Assembly: GCA_905178155.1 (NCBI GenBank)
Contig: CAJINV010000004.1
Location: 7,475,707-7,539,706, forward strand
DNA length: 64,000 nucleotides
Reading direction: 5' to 3'
Source of the DNA: Amoebophrya sp. A120
Taxonomy: Eukaryota > Sar > Dinophyceae > Syndiniales > Amoebophryaceae
The position numbers and the translations under genes were made by a program. Shown here in pieces: positions 33,904-45,367 of this stretch; within the stretch, counting starts at the first letter, position 1, and each line of letters opens with the position of its first letter. A model generated the notes under the pieces. The model was not told the DNA's origin, made no database searches, and saw nothing but the letters and a program-made list of their open reading frames with translations.

Positions 33904-36900
33904 CTAACAGATCGTCAAGTGATGGGTCCTCGCGTTTGGGTAGTAGAGCTTTTTCAGCAGCTCGGCCGCCGCGACGCTTCGATGCCTTCCCTTGCGGCAG
34001 TTCACCGCGATGGCGTGAAAATTTTCCGCCTCGACTTTCTTTACCACCATTTCCATCCAGACCGGGAATAGCGAGCACCGGGAAATTTTGCTCTGGATTT
34101 CCAGCGAAAGCCCGTTCATTATCGTAAGAAAAAACTGTTCCACTGTAAGGATTTTGGTTTTGCAAGTTTTGCATTACAAGTTCGCTACACATTACAAAAA
34201 AAACTCGCCATGCAAGGATCCTAAGGGAAAACACCGCTAAGAATCACTTGTCTTGTATGTGTAGCAAGACAAACACTTCAGTGATGCATTTTCTGCATCA
34301 CAAGTTCACAGTGAAACAGTTTTTTCCTGCGATATTCATCTTCTTCAAATTTATACCCGAGCCCTTCCCCGAAAGCACCGTCGCATTGAAGTTCGCCTGG
34401 GCTTGCTTGGGGGTCGTTTTCAAAATTGCCCGGCCCCACGTGTAGATCGCGAGGGATCGGGTTTTGTCATACTTCAAATTCTGCGGCAGGTAGGTGGTGC
34501 AGATAGACAGGTCGTCGTCGTCGTCGTCGCTGTCACAAACATCCTCGTTGTCGCTCGTTGTCCCAACAACATCTTGGCCTCCACCAAGGTCATCTTTGCC
34601 ACGATTTATTTTCCCCCCGCCACCAGTTGTCAGAAACCCGTCTTCCGAAGCAGCCGCGCGTGCCCACTGTAGCAGTCGGGACGGGAAGGAGCTCGCGAAC
34701 CTTCGTTCCTGGAGGTCTTCAGCATTTATTTCATCTTCTGTGGTACCACCGGATGAACAAGTAGCGGCAGAAGTTTTCAACGCCGTCGAGGACAACTATG
34801 GCGTTCTCAACTGTTACATTCTCAAGTGTTACATGGATGAACTTGTCATGCAAAATTGCCATCAGCCTCCACTTGATCAAGGTGCTTTAGCATGACAAAT
34901 TTTCGAAAGGCTAAACAGCATGATAATCTGTGGAAAATCTAAATCTGTCATGCGAAAGGTGCAAAAAGAAAAATGTTGCCACTTTCACTTTTGCTGTTCT
35001 TGCATTACAAGTCCATGTAATAGTTGAGAATGTAACGTTTGAGAACGCCATAACAACATCTCCAGTTCCAGCCAGCTCTCCACGTCCTCCGGCTCCAAGC
35101 CGTCGCAGTATGCTGTGCAAAAGTATCGCACTCGTAGTAAAATTGCGTTTATGCATTACAAGTTATTTCTTTGTCAAGGTAATTCAGCATTACAAATTTA
35201 ATTTGTAATGCTGGACAAATTTGTAATGCATTTATACAACAAGTATCGGATACTTTTGCAGTTCATACGCAGGAAACGCTGACCACGTTTTCCTCGACCT
35301 GCTCGATGGTCACGCCGCGGCCGTCCCGGCCGCTCTGCGCCCAGCAGTCGGGGCCGTAACTGTTATGGCGCTCTCAACTGTTACATTCTCAACTGTTTTT
35401 ACATCGAATTTGTGATGCAAGGGCGGCAGTATTGATGAAAGGGGGGAGGTTGCGCCTCTTGCATTACAAATTCCGCACAGATTTAGGTGCTGTCTAGCCC
35501 TTCGCAGATTTGTCATGCGAAGCAGCTTGACCACCTGGCGCCTATAAAGTAATTTCGCATGACAAATCATGTAACAGCTGAGAATGTAACATTTGAGAAC
35601 GCCGTAACTGTGAAACCCCGCGTCGGCGAGGGCGGCGGCGAAGGCTGTATCCTGTGCAAAAGTATCGTACTCGTATTGCAGTCCTGCATTACAAATTTTT
35701 TTCTCAAGGTGAATCTGGATTACAAATTTTCTTTCTCATGCTGAGGAAATTTGTCATGCATTAATACGAGTACGATACTTTTGCAGTTCATAAGCTGGGG
35801 AACGGAACCACTCCGCCAGCCGGCGGGACGAGGAAGAGTGATCTCGTCCTGGCGGAGGCGGTGAGATAATTTCCTCGCCGTTTTGAAGATTTTGAGGAAA
35901 TCCATTTTGTGGCGTGGTCGATGTGGCAGCTACTTGTTCCTCGGTCAGAAACGTCGCAATATCCTGCAAAACCTCCATGTCGTCGGGGAGCTGGGCAAGA
36001 AAGTCTTCGAATTTCTTCCGTAGAGGTAGATGTTGGCTCTCGTCCAGAGCAGCAGGTGGTAGTACCATAATTCCACTTCTAGAAGGAAACCCTTCCACAA
36101 GAACCGGCTTGCCTCCGCCTTCCGGATAATTTCGGCGGGGCAGTCGCAAGACAACCGTCAGTGGGCTGCATATTAGGGAGCTACTGCGGAAATCGCCTTT
36201 CATCTCGTTCTGCTCCGGTACAAGTTCTTGCGCCGCCAGCTCCACGACGATATCACCAGTGGTTTTGTGAATTGCCTCAGCATCGTCTGTACCTGCTCCT
36301 GGCGATGTTCTAGTAGTTCTTGACCCGCTAGTAGAAGTACTGGAACTACTCGTACTACAACCGGTAGTAGTACAACTAGAAGTCGCGAGAGCAGATGAAG
36401 AATAAGCCCCAGTATCCCGGTCCCGCACTGCGCCGAACACTTTATCATAGTGCACAACTCGAACTCCCCCTCGTTCTCATTTCTCATGCAAAATACCAAA
36501 CTCACACTTTCCCTCCTGGTCCTGTCACTATCATGCATGACAAGTTCTGGAAGCCCAAATAGCACTACACTCCTCCGCAAATTTGTCATGCAAAACCTGC
36601 ATTCTTGCTGGCACTTGTATTGCCGTTCATGTTATATGTAAAATTGGACCAACGGGAACCAATTACATGAATAGACTGATCTAAATTCGCTCACTCTTCT
36701 TATGCTGCCAGCAGAACACAAATATCTCCCCCAGGAGAGAGTCCAAGTGTGGACGCCAAGTCATTATCAATTTACATCGGTGTCATCAGTGAAAAACAAA
36801 CAAACAATCCTTGAGCCACGATGGGCGGTTGGTTCACGCAGAAATGATTGATATCAGCGAGTAGTGCTTTGCTTTCTCCTCGATGCGAGGCCACTCTTTT

Positions 36901-37255
36901 TCACGAAAGGTCCTTCAATCTTTCTGGTCAACGTTACGACCCGTCTGATCTTGTTCCCACGATACGAGATACGGATCAAACACAGACAAAGGAGAATTTC
37001 TTAGTTTAGAAATTCACATATACAAATGAGGGGGAGGGGGAGCTGTGCAGTGTCATACACTTTGCGGACGACCGTGAATGGGCCGAAAATGGCGTCCAAG
37101 GCCTCCAGCTCGAGGAGCTGGCGGTCGAGGTTCATCTTGATGGCAGCAGCGGTGGTCATCTGGCCCCCGTCGTCGTGGTCACCCTCGCGTGGTTCGTGTT
37201 GTTCGTCGCCCCTAATATTGGGTATTCGATCATCTCGCCTGGCGGTGGTCGACAT
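33904..37255 (-). CDS. RWD domain plus RapZ-C-like domain protein; six introners
   Basis: Seven exons: 37255-37057, 36442-35793, 35647-35606, 35363-35268, 35108-35053, 34796-34335, 34119-33904; about 563 residues, every join in frame. N-terminal RWD-like features: LLELEALDAIFGPF, the YP element LRLPRRNYPEGGGKP, and the C-terminal helix LRKKFEDFLAQLPDDMEVLQ. RWD domains mediate protein contacts, for example in GCN2 and ubiquitin-related proteins. The C-terminus FHAIAVNCRKGRHRSVAAAE resembles the RapZ C-terminal signature (CTGG.HRSV). It also fits a C-x5-R phosphatase loop, so that is the alternative. The middle is acidic and low-complexity (DSDDDDDD). ATG 37255 is the only upstream start in frame. 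A 3' partial copy lies at 23863-24672. Confidence 0.75.
34120..34334 (-). mobile_element. Introner, family G, absent from the duplicate copy
   Basis: Perfect repeat TTCAT (+ strand); copy 1 has a single TTCAT at about 24505 and no insert. Splicing gives LKKMN|GLSLEIQ. Confidence 0.93.
34797..35052 (-). mobile_element. Introner, family D
   Basis: Perfect repeat GTTGT. Joins ELEML to SSTALKTS. Confidence 0.88.
35109..35267 (-). mobile_element. Introner, family A
   Basis: Perfect repeat CTGCG. Joins VVSVSC to DGLEPEDV. Gene-sense 5' end is TATGAACTGC, opposite to the copies at 17200 and 19216. Confidence 0.88.
35364..35605 (-). mobile_element. Introner, family D
   Basis: Perfect repeat ACAGT. 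Joins ADAGFHS to YGPDCWAQ. Confidence 0.88.
35648..35792 (-). mobile_element. Introner, family A
   Basis: Repeat CAGCT/CAGCC. Joins WFRSPA to FAAALADA. Confidence 0.88.
36443..37056 (-). mobile_element. Oversized introner, family E (614 bp)
   Basis: Family E ends with perfect repeat AAGTG; splicing gives VVRKV|FGAVRD. Other E copies are about 225-230 bp; the extra 390 bp or so (about 36640-37015) has no match elsewhere in the window. Confidence 0.85.
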
Positions 37256-38272
37256 AATTATCGGTTTACAACAACTACGGTACTACTTCTACTTTATCGT
37301 TACTTTTACTATTCCGGCAAGACGCCGGCTATCCAGAAGGGGTGCGTTTCTTTTTCGTGATGTGGGCGCTGTGAATCTAGATTGTTCTACATCTACTGTT
37401 TTGTAAAGGATTAGTAGAATAAAGAAGCAGGTAGACGACTACTGAAAGGAGCGATTTATTCTACTATCATACTTACACAAGGAGAAGGACCACAACAAGC
37501 ACAACTGAAAGAACTACAACTTTGCGCTCAACAACCTCAAACCCAATTCGAGCAACATCTCTGTGAAAAAAAAAAAACTTCACCAGAAGTCCTTCTTTTT
37601 GATCATGTTCATGATCATGATCAAGAAGATCATGCGTACCTCAAATAAAGATGTCGTCATCATGATCTACTTCGTAGAAGAAGCTCTGTCGTTCTGATCC
37701 AAGTAGAGCACTTCTATCTTTCATCACGGGCAGGCGATCATGATTTCATCTCTGCTCCGCGCCCAGGATTGAATCGGAGGACTGGAGCTGGACAGGACAC
37801 TACAGCTCGGTAGCTGGTACTACTTTTTCCCATCGCCTTAGCTGTTGTACCAGTGAAAAATGGAAAAGAAGAACACGACTTCCGGTGATGACTCTGCATT
37901 CCCCGGTGGTGGTGTAGTGTGCATTACCTGCTGTAGTTCGTTCTCTTGATCACAGTTTTTGTAAAGCGTTGTACTAATATCAGACGCGAAAGGATTTGCA
38001 TCTTGTTTGATAGCTGTAGTCCTCAAGCTTCCAGGAGCTCCATCGTTGTAGCAAAACTTGGATGGATAGTAGACTAATATTTCGACTCACGATACAATCG
38101 TATCGTGGCAGTGAAACCGCCCTAGCAGCTTCACAGAAAAAAGATCGTAGAATGCAGGCCCAGGCGGTCGACGCTGAAGAAGCTTGTTCTCCCGAAAATT
38201 TTTCATCTCAACAGAAGCTACACACAGTCATTCTCGCGAAGATTTTAATTTCTTGCTCCCTCCTACAATCTA
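37256..38272. other. Intergenic region
   Basis: No supported gene. Contains a self-complementary TCATGATCATGATC-type stretch near 37605-37640. Confidence 0.45.
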
Positions 38273-39616
38273 TCATCTGTTGTACGCTCCGTTCAAAATT
38301 CGTTCCAATTCCGCGCACCATTCGTGATCTGCATCATCCGGCACGCATCGCAACAGCAGCTCCGCCATAGTCTCCGCGATCGTGTCCGGCTGCACCGCCG
38401 GCCCCCGCGTCCCCACCGCCTGCGCGGCCGCGCGCAGCAGGATCACCCCGCCGGTCCCGGTGGTGGCAATGATCTTCAGGTAGCTCCGCAGCAGCGGCGT
38501 TAGGGAGTTTTTCGCGAGCGTGGTTTTCTGCTGCGCGAGCGCCCGGAGCATCTGTGAGGTGAGGGTATGGACCACGAGTTCCTCGGTGGAAAGGGCAAGG
38601 GGGGTTTGTCTCCGGGGTTGCTGGTCGTGTGCTGGGACGAGCTGTGGGGAGGGATTAGTGGTCGTGTTTATTTCTCCTCCTGATGCAACTACAATATCAG
38701 AGTTCATTTGCGCCGTCGCCCCCGACGTCCCTTGATGTTCATCTGCCCCTGCCGGCTGCATTGCTAGAAATACCTCGTCCTCCCCAAACAAGTCTAGCAC
38801 CGGAGGCAGCAATTGCCGCGGGTCCTGCTGTTTCCGGGCAACCAGGGCCTGAAACGCGAGGCGAAAGTAGAGGTGCTGGTCGCAAAATTTGGCGAGCAAA
38901 AGTGCGCAGTTGATCGGACAGGAGTTACAACTTGACGGTCCAGGTCCTCCTCCCCTACTTCTTGACGAGGGCAAGATACACACCGCGCAGACCTCGTCCA
39001 GCAGCTCCCAGCTGCAGGTTCGCAGGTTCGCGCACAACGCCTGAAAAGCTAATAACGCCTGGCTCACGATCCACTCGCTCGCGACCCGCTGCTCCTGCGA
39101 GTCTTTCGTGTGCCCGGAGAGCACGCGGTCGGCGAAGATCGCCGCGAGCTGACACAAATGAAGTGCTAGACCGACGGATTTGGGGCGGGATGTACTACTA
39201 GACGATTTTGTATTTGTTTCAACACCGCCCGGCACCTGTGACATTGTACTACTTCTAGCCGTCTCGTCAACCACTGCCCCGGTCCGTTCCCCTAAAACTT
39301 GCGTGGCACTGGCAAATTGACTCCCTTTGGCGAACAGGTCCGCGTAGCGGATGTCGGTCAGGTGGCTGGCGTTGCTGTCCACCTGGGCGCAGGAGAGTTT
39401 CCAATCGCGGTCCGTGAATTGGTCGGTGACAGTCAGGTTCATGGCGGTACGGTCGAGGGAAGCGACCATCTTCAGAAAATCCATGGTCCCATACTGCACC
39501 CCGGTGCCCGACTTACAGCAGCCGAGGGCGTCGAGGGACTCTCCGTGGAGCCGAAGTATGTCATACCCCATGTAGCTGTCCGGAAGCCGGAAAAGATCGG
39601 AATAAGAACGGGTCAT
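38273..39616 (-). CDS. Intronless protein of unknown function, helix-rich
   Basis: 447 codons from ATG 39616 (MTRSYSDLFRLPDS). I do not recognise a family. The N-terminal part is a mixed fold; the middle and end are strongly alpha-helical (LALHLCQLAAIFADRVLSG, WIVSQALLAFQALCANLRTC, VVHTLTSQMLRALAQQ), interrupted by Ser/Thr- and Gln-rich linkers. This would suit an armadillo/HEAT-like or organellar helical-repeat protein, but no repeat consensus is clear. No signal peptide, no membrane helix and no introner. It is flanked by about 1 kb of non-coding sequence on each side. Confidence 0.65.
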   Translation of the reverse strand: MTRSYSDLFRLPDSYMGYDILRLHGESLDALGCCKSGTGVQYGTMDFLKMVASLDRTAMNLTVTDQFTDRDWKLSCAQVDSNASHLTDIRYADLFAKGSQFASATQVLGERTGAVVDETARSSTMSQVPGGVETNTKSSSSTSRPKSVGLALHLCQLAAIFADRVLSGHTKDSQEQRVASEWIVSQALLAFQALCANLRTCSWELLDEVCAVCILPSSRSRGGGPGPSSCNSCPINCALLLAKFCDQHLYFRLAFQALVARKQQDPRQLLPPVLDLFGEDEVFLAMQPAGADEHQGTSGATAQMNSDIVVASGGEINTTTNPSPQLVPAHDQQPRRQTPLALSTEELVVHTLTSQMLRALAQQKTTLAKNSLTPLLRSYLKIIATTGTGGVILLRAAAQAVGTRGPAVQPDTIAETMAELLLRCVPDDADHEWCAELERILNGAYNR

Positions 39617-40764
39617 GGTGGTGATGTAAAGTACTTGCTGTACTGTCTGAAGATACGAGAAGAATGATCCGGATCGGAGAAGGTGGAACAACTTCTATGT
39701 GGTATCTTTCCTTGCTGTACAACCGCAAGCTTGTGTAGACGAACACGAAGGAATGGGTAGAAGTAGAACCAGAAGAAGCACTCGAAAAATAAGGAACTGA
39801 GAATGAAGTATTTGGCGATTGGTCTAGGGTGTCGAAAAATTCAGTATCAATACCGGGTACGTGTAGAAGCTGGTTTTTGGAGGGGGAGGTCTTCTTCACC
39901 TGCGGACCATGTTTTTGAAATTGAATGAACATGAAGAATTGATGAGCCACGAAACAATAGATACACTTACACACGACACGACGGATATGTTTATACTATC
40001 ATCTTCGAAGTGGTGTTCTTGCACGATAGATTCATTTAGACGTACGAACAAAATCATGATATTATCTCGCAAAGCAACATGGCAACGGCTGCTCGTTATC
40101 GATAAAATGAGAGTTAGACCGAGGTGCCTGTCCTCACACACCATTCCCGGCAAGAATCGCAATTGAAAAATTGCAGGGGAACTACAAAAAATTCCACCGA
40201 AGTAGTCGTACAGCATGGGAAGCCGGAGGCGGAGAGAAAGAGACAGAGTGATTGATGCTTCGACCTAAAAAAAATCTGACGACGCGATGCGAACGGGTGG
40301 ACTAAGAAACACACGGTCGCGCCATGAGTTTGACGAGCGAGCGTCACGAGAAATTGCACTTATGCTCGATCGTCCAAAATGAAAATGCTTCGAAATTTGT
40401 GTGATAAACGATGTTGAGTGTACAGTACAGCTAGCAGGTAGCGTAAGCGTTGCATGTCAAGTACAAAATGCGAAAAAATGCATGCTGAAAGCGGTACTAA
40501 AGTGTGCGAAAAGAAAGGCGCTCGAATTTTGCGAAAAAGAAGAACGACAGAAAAAAACCATTATGAAAAACGAATTTTGATTACTAGATACCAGTGCGCA
40601 TGTTTCTGAAACATAAAAAAATGATGGTGGTGCGATTTATTGAAAATTCAAAAGTCTCGTCCTGAAACACCGCTTAAGGCATTCCATAACTTTCGAACCT
40701 TCACGATTTTTTGATTTTGATTTTAAACCTCCTTTTATCCACCAGCACCGCAATAAAATTGTTC
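39617..40764. other. Intergenic region
   Basis: No supported gene or conspicuous repeat. Confidence 0.45.
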
Positions 40765-43393
40765 CTAACCCGCCTGCTTCTTCTCCGCGCCTGTTCCTCT
40801 CGGCTTGTAGTCGTAGACGATTTGCGGCTCCGGCATCAGTATGGATTGCAAATGTGTCTGGGTCTGGAAACTTGTAATGCTAAAAAAGGAATGATAGACG
40901 CACTCCACTGCAATACGCAGCTATGTCGCATGACAAATTTTTTGCCTGCCATGTGTTACGTATTCGTATTCCGCATGGCAAACCGCGTTTTTGCATGACA
41001 GGTAAGAGTGCCTTTTCGCGACTATGCAACACAGATTCTCGAATTATAATGCCAGACAGGCATGACAAACTTGCATTTTTGCAGACCCAGATGACATATT
41101 TGCAATTCATAACCAGCATGGCCTTCATCACCGGGTTCAGCAGCGGAAAGTTCCGGATCTGCGACTTGTGAAAGTAGTAGGGCGACTCGTAGATGGCCCC
41201 CGCGACTCCCGTATCCTATGCAAAAGTATCGCACTCGTATAAATGCATTACAAATTTCCTCAGCATGAGAAATAAAATTTGTAATGCTGATTTACCTTAA
41301 GGAAAAGATTTGTAATGCATGAATGCAATACGACTACGATACTTTTGCAGTTCATAGCCCGGCTGCTCCCGGTAGTTGTAGATCTTGTCCAGTTCGGTTT
41401 TCTGGCAAACCTTCTGCTCGTATCAAATGCAAAAATGTCTGGGTCTGGAAGATTGCGAGATTTGTCATGCTTGTCTGGCATGGCCAAAAAGTTTGCGATG
41501 CGTGTCTAAGAAGAGACCAGTTTGCCTGTCATGCAAAAACGCAGTTTGTCATGCGAAAAACGCAACACAAAGAAGCGCAGATATTTCTCATGCCTGCCTG
41601 TGCATTACAGGGCATTCACTATTCCCAACGCAGCACTACAAGTTTCCAGACATCCAGGGATTTTTGCAATTGATAGCTCGATCGCCTTGCGCTGCGAGGG
41701 TGACATCGGCGAGTTGGGCGGGAGTTTCTCGTTCTTCAGGTAATGTAAAGCCGGGTCAGATCGGTACTGCTGGATGTCCATCTTGTGGATTTCCTTTCCG
41801 ACGCGCAATCTCCCCTCGAGATGGTCGTCAAAACGCGGGTAGTACTTGTCGAGCAGCGGGCTGGGATACTTGGGTAAATTCTCGTACTCCCGCTTGCTGA
41901 TTTTCTTCGTGTCCATGTTGTTCTGGCGCACGGGGAAAATGCGCACGTTATCGAAGGTGTGCGGCATGTGGTACCCAATGTTCATCACGTGGCCCTCCAG
42001 CCTATGAAGTGCAAAAGTGTACTACTATCCTACTGGTGATAAAAACTCAACTGCGGTCTTCCATTTACAAATCTTTTTCTTAGAAGGCTTAGCCTTAGGT
42101 GGCAGGTAGATCGCATATTAAAATACAGACTCCATTGTACATCATCATGCCGAAGAAATTTGTAATGCAGTTAAGTACTAGTACTGAATAGTACGATACA
42201 ACTTTTGCACAGGATACAGCCAGGAGCTGGTCAACCTTGGTCGGGACCACCGGTGCTCCAGGTCCTGGTCCCACTGAATATCTACGTCGTCCGTGTCGTA
42301 CAGGCACAAATCCTCCTCGAAATGCCGTCTCGTCCGGGAGGGCGAGGGCGAGGAAGATGTTGACTGATGTTGAACAAACCCATCTGAGGACATCAAAGTC
42401 TCGAAGTGCGCAGCATAATCCTGATCCTCGTCCTCGACGTTACTTCCCTGTTGATCTCCTACTGCAGCTGTATTTTTCATCGGCGACAGCACTCCTCGTC
42501 GTTGTTGCAGCTCTCTGTCCAGCGCATCTTCAGTGGTGCCACTAGTACCACTACTTTTCTGCTCCGCAAGCGACATTGTCGTGGACCTGCCCGCACGCCA
42601 GCTCTTCATGGTGGAGCGCAACAAAGGTTTCATCGGTTCCTTGGCTTGCGGTTCTTGGCGGCTGAAGGTAGTATTTGCTTGATGTGGAGAACTACGGGCG
42701 GCTGACGAGGAAAGCCCATTGGCTGGTGAAAGAACCTCATCGGGACAGGCTCCTGAACCTACTGCGGCACCTTTATTCCCCCTGTAATTGTCTGGACTCG
42801 TCCGGGTCGTGCTGGAGGTCGGGCTACTGTTCTTCAAGATCCCCTTTTTTCCGTAAAAGTGATCGCCGAATTTGACCGTCTTGTGCCTCGCGGACCAGTC
42901 CGGATTGGTCATCCGCGCGATTTTCTCCTCGTCCACCACGCTTCCGCGGCAGCACCGGTGTCGCGGCGAGCTGGAAATCGATTTCAACCGCAAGTGCTTC
43001 ACCGCCTCCCGCGGATCGGAGGAGTCGAAGAACCGGCGCTTTGTGTCGCTGAAGATCTTCAAGTCCTCCGGTTTCAAGTCCCGGCGCCAACCTTTTGCCA
43101 CGTCGGAGGTTTGCAGCAGATTGTACAGGTTCTCCCCCGACTATCGCAAGAAAAAACTGTTTCACTGTAAACTTGTGATGCATAAAATGGAACGCAGAAG
43201 TATTTGTCTTGCTACACATGCAAGAAAGTGGATTTTTAGCTGTGTTTTCCCTTAGGAAGCTTGCATGGCAAATTTTCTCTGTCATGTAGAGCGAACTTGT
43301 CATGCAAAACCTGCAAAATCCTTACAGTGAAACAGTTTTTTCGTGGGATACCGACGTCGGGTACTTGAAAGTCGACAGCGAAACGGTGCACAT
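40765..43393 (-). CDS. Unknown protein with disordered middle; five introners
   Basis: Six exons: 43393-43351, 43141-42216, 42002-41676, 41420-41357, 41211-41112, 40839-40765; about 500 residues, all joins in frame. ATG 43393 has an in-frame TGA two codons upstream. The N-terminus (MCTVSLSTFKYPTSGENLYN, then VAKGWRRDLKPEDLKIFSD) and the C-terminal 200 residues (HMPHTFDNVRIFPVRQNNMD, Tyr- and Pro-rich, with IYESPYYFHKSQIRNFP) look ordered and conserved in style. The middle is Ser/Thr/Gln-rich and probably disordered, ending in an acidic EEDLCLYDTDDVDIQWDQD. No signal peptide, membrane segment or catalytic motif. I do not recognise the family; a cytoskeletal or flagellar component is possible from composition alone. 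Confidence 0.75.
40840..41111 (-). mobile_element. Introner, family B
   Basis: Repeat CTGGT/CTGAT. Joins VMKAML to VPEPQIVY in the last intron of the gene. Confidence 0.87.
41212..41356 (-). mobile_element. Introner, family A
   Basis: Repeat CGGGC/CGGGA. Joins NYREQPG to VAGAIYES. Confidence 0.88.
41421..41675 (-). mobile_element. Introner, family B
   Basis: Perfect repeat CGAGC. Joins SQRKAIE to QKVCQKTE. Confidence 0.88.
42003..42215 (-). mobile_element. Introner, family A, diverged
   Basis: Perfect repeat GGCTG; ends diverged (GTGCAAAAGTGTACTA). Joins RLTSSWL to EGHVMNIG. Confidence 0.85.
43142..43350 (-). mobile_element. Introner, family G
   Basis: Perfect repeat GTCGG. Joins STFKYPTS to GENLYNLL. 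Confidence 0.88.
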
Positions 43394-44812
43394 GGTTCAC
43401 AATGTGATTTGGTATTTTTATTTATATTTTAGCAGGTAGACTCAAAGATAAAGGAAATAAGGTGGGGAATAGGAATACTTGAAGTGAGCCGCGGATTTGG
43501 TGGATCAGAGGGTGAGTTCGTGCCTTGCTTGTAGAAAAGCACTCAAACTACCGAGTGCTCCTTAATTCTGATTCAAATTCTTATTTGCTGCGCATGATAA
43601 TTCATCGAAGCGCTAACAGCAGGGGTACTGCGATATCGCTTTATTGCATATTATGGGTGGGCGAGGAGGTCCTGGAACAAACGCAAAGAAATCGACTTTA
43701 GTAAAAAGTAAAACCAAGTAGCAGAAAACGAAGACATGCTTGAGGTACGATACTTAGACCACTATTGCACGACAAAACGACCGAAGAGGTGTAGCTTTTG
43801 CACGAAGTATGGCCGACCAAATACGACATTGGCGGTGCAACAAAAACTGAAACCGATGTTGAATGGAAGCGACCGAGTGCTTCAGTTGTAGCAGGAAATT
43901 CCTCGATGAAGCCGGTGGCTCCAGTAGTATTTGGCTGTGCTTTTTTTTTCAAAATTTGTATCAGCGCACGTAGGTACATTTCATTTATTTCGAAGTTTCA
44001 GTATAATTTGCAAGTGTACATTGCAGTTACCACGATTTCCATACAAGTTCGACTTGGACTGTCTGTCACTGTAGTACGACAAAGTTGAAGATGGGTTTGA
44101 TACATATTGACTCACTGAAAAAACTTCCTTGGCGCTTTCAACCCCAGGGGACGACACTAGGTACATATCATACAGTGGTCGGTTCCTGCTTTTCGCTTCT
44201 TTTTATTTGTGTTTGTATGTACATTTACATGTTGACATATTTATTTCATTCATGTTGCTTTGTAATTTCCTCTGAACCGGATGAAGGTGATTTGGTCTCG
44301 TTCATAGCAAAGGGGGTAGAAGATAGAGAAGACAACAGCTGCATCCATCGCCGATCGTGCAAGGGGTTCGACGGAGGTGAAACGGCATGAAGACGATCTG
44401 TTTTCGTAAAGGCATTCGCTTCTCAACATCAGAAATTCAAAAGCAAACCATATCCACATACATAATGAGAAGAACAAGAGCGTTTTCGTGACGAGAGGCA
44501 CAGAAAAAAACAGCAGGAAGAAAAAACAATTTATCGATACCATTCGGTCATGATGTGCGGATTTGCCGATTGATGCCTCCGTCATGGAACCCTGCTGCGC
44601 GCGCGGAGAGGTGAGTCAGTTTTTCTTCGCGGGTCGCTTCAGTCGACGTGCAGCTCCTCTTCGTGCTGTTGTTATTTCTATTTTTCGTAAGAATTAAATT
44701 ACTTCAGTGAAAAAAGAATGAATTTCATAAAATACACTTTCTCGTGAGACATAAAAAGCAAAACTCAAATGACATTTGCCAAATGTTGTGTTTCAGTTTT
44801 TGCAGCTGCAGG
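43394..44812. other. Non-coding part of tandem unit P, copy 1
   Basis: 43918-44700 matches 47008-47740. No gene recognised; it is the downstream flank of the small gene at 44813. Confidence 0.6.
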
Positions 44813-45214
44813 TTACCAATTTTGACAAAATACTTGCGACGGGACATCGGTGTGGTCGTCTTCGAGGTGGTCGCCGTTGGTCGCCTGGGTGAAGTAGGAT
44901 GAACTCGACAAGGCCCTGCTGCCCATGGTCCGGGGATCCCGCATGTATTCTGCCTCTGCTGCCGAGGGATCAATCTTGGGATCATTCTTGTTCCTGACGT
45001 ATTGCCACGGTTCGGGAGCTGGACGGGGACGGGACGCCTCTCCTTTGGGGTTCACAGGAATAGTTCCATAGGGATCAGTGGGCAGGACCTTGGTATACCC
45101 GCGCTGCTCGGGAGCCTCAACGCTGTAAGTATATAAGTATTTCTTTTTCTTTTCCTGTGCTGCCGCGTCCGCGTCGATCTCAAAATTATTACTCTGTGAG
45201 GCTGTAATGGACAT
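44813..45214 (-). CDS. Small acidic protein, array gene P1
   Basis: 133 codons from ATG 45214, no introner. I do not recognise a family. The sequence is Tyr/Pro-rich in the middle (YTKVLPTDPYGTIPVNPKGE), lacks membrane or signal segments, and ends with a tail (TNGDHLEDDHTDVPSQVFC) shared with the P2 gene at 47864 (TNGDHLDKHEHTDVASQVFC). The shared 3' flank shows that they are tandem duplicates with diverged N-terminal parts. Probably cytosolic; function unknown. Confidence 0.6.
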   Translation of the reverse strand: MSITASQSNNFEIDADAAAQEKKKKYLYTYSVEAPEQRGYTKVLPTDPYGTIPVNPKGEASRPRPAPEPWQYVRNKNDPKIDPSAAEAEYMRDPRTMGSRALSSSSYFTQATNGDHLEDDHTDVPSQVFCQNW

Positions 45215-45367
45215 ATCGATCTAGCAGGATAATGAAGTGGTGGCGTTTTATCAAAGCAATAGCAGTGTCTACACGTACACAAAATACGAACCCCTGATTA
45301 ACCGTAGCACATAGCCTCGCAATAGTCAAGTATTGACATTGAGACCAACCCAACAGAATAGCTTAAT

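Noticed and set aside
39617-39691. Extending the 447-codon protein upstream to 39691
   Set aside because: It would need a TTG start; ATG 39616 is the first plausible eukaryotic start.
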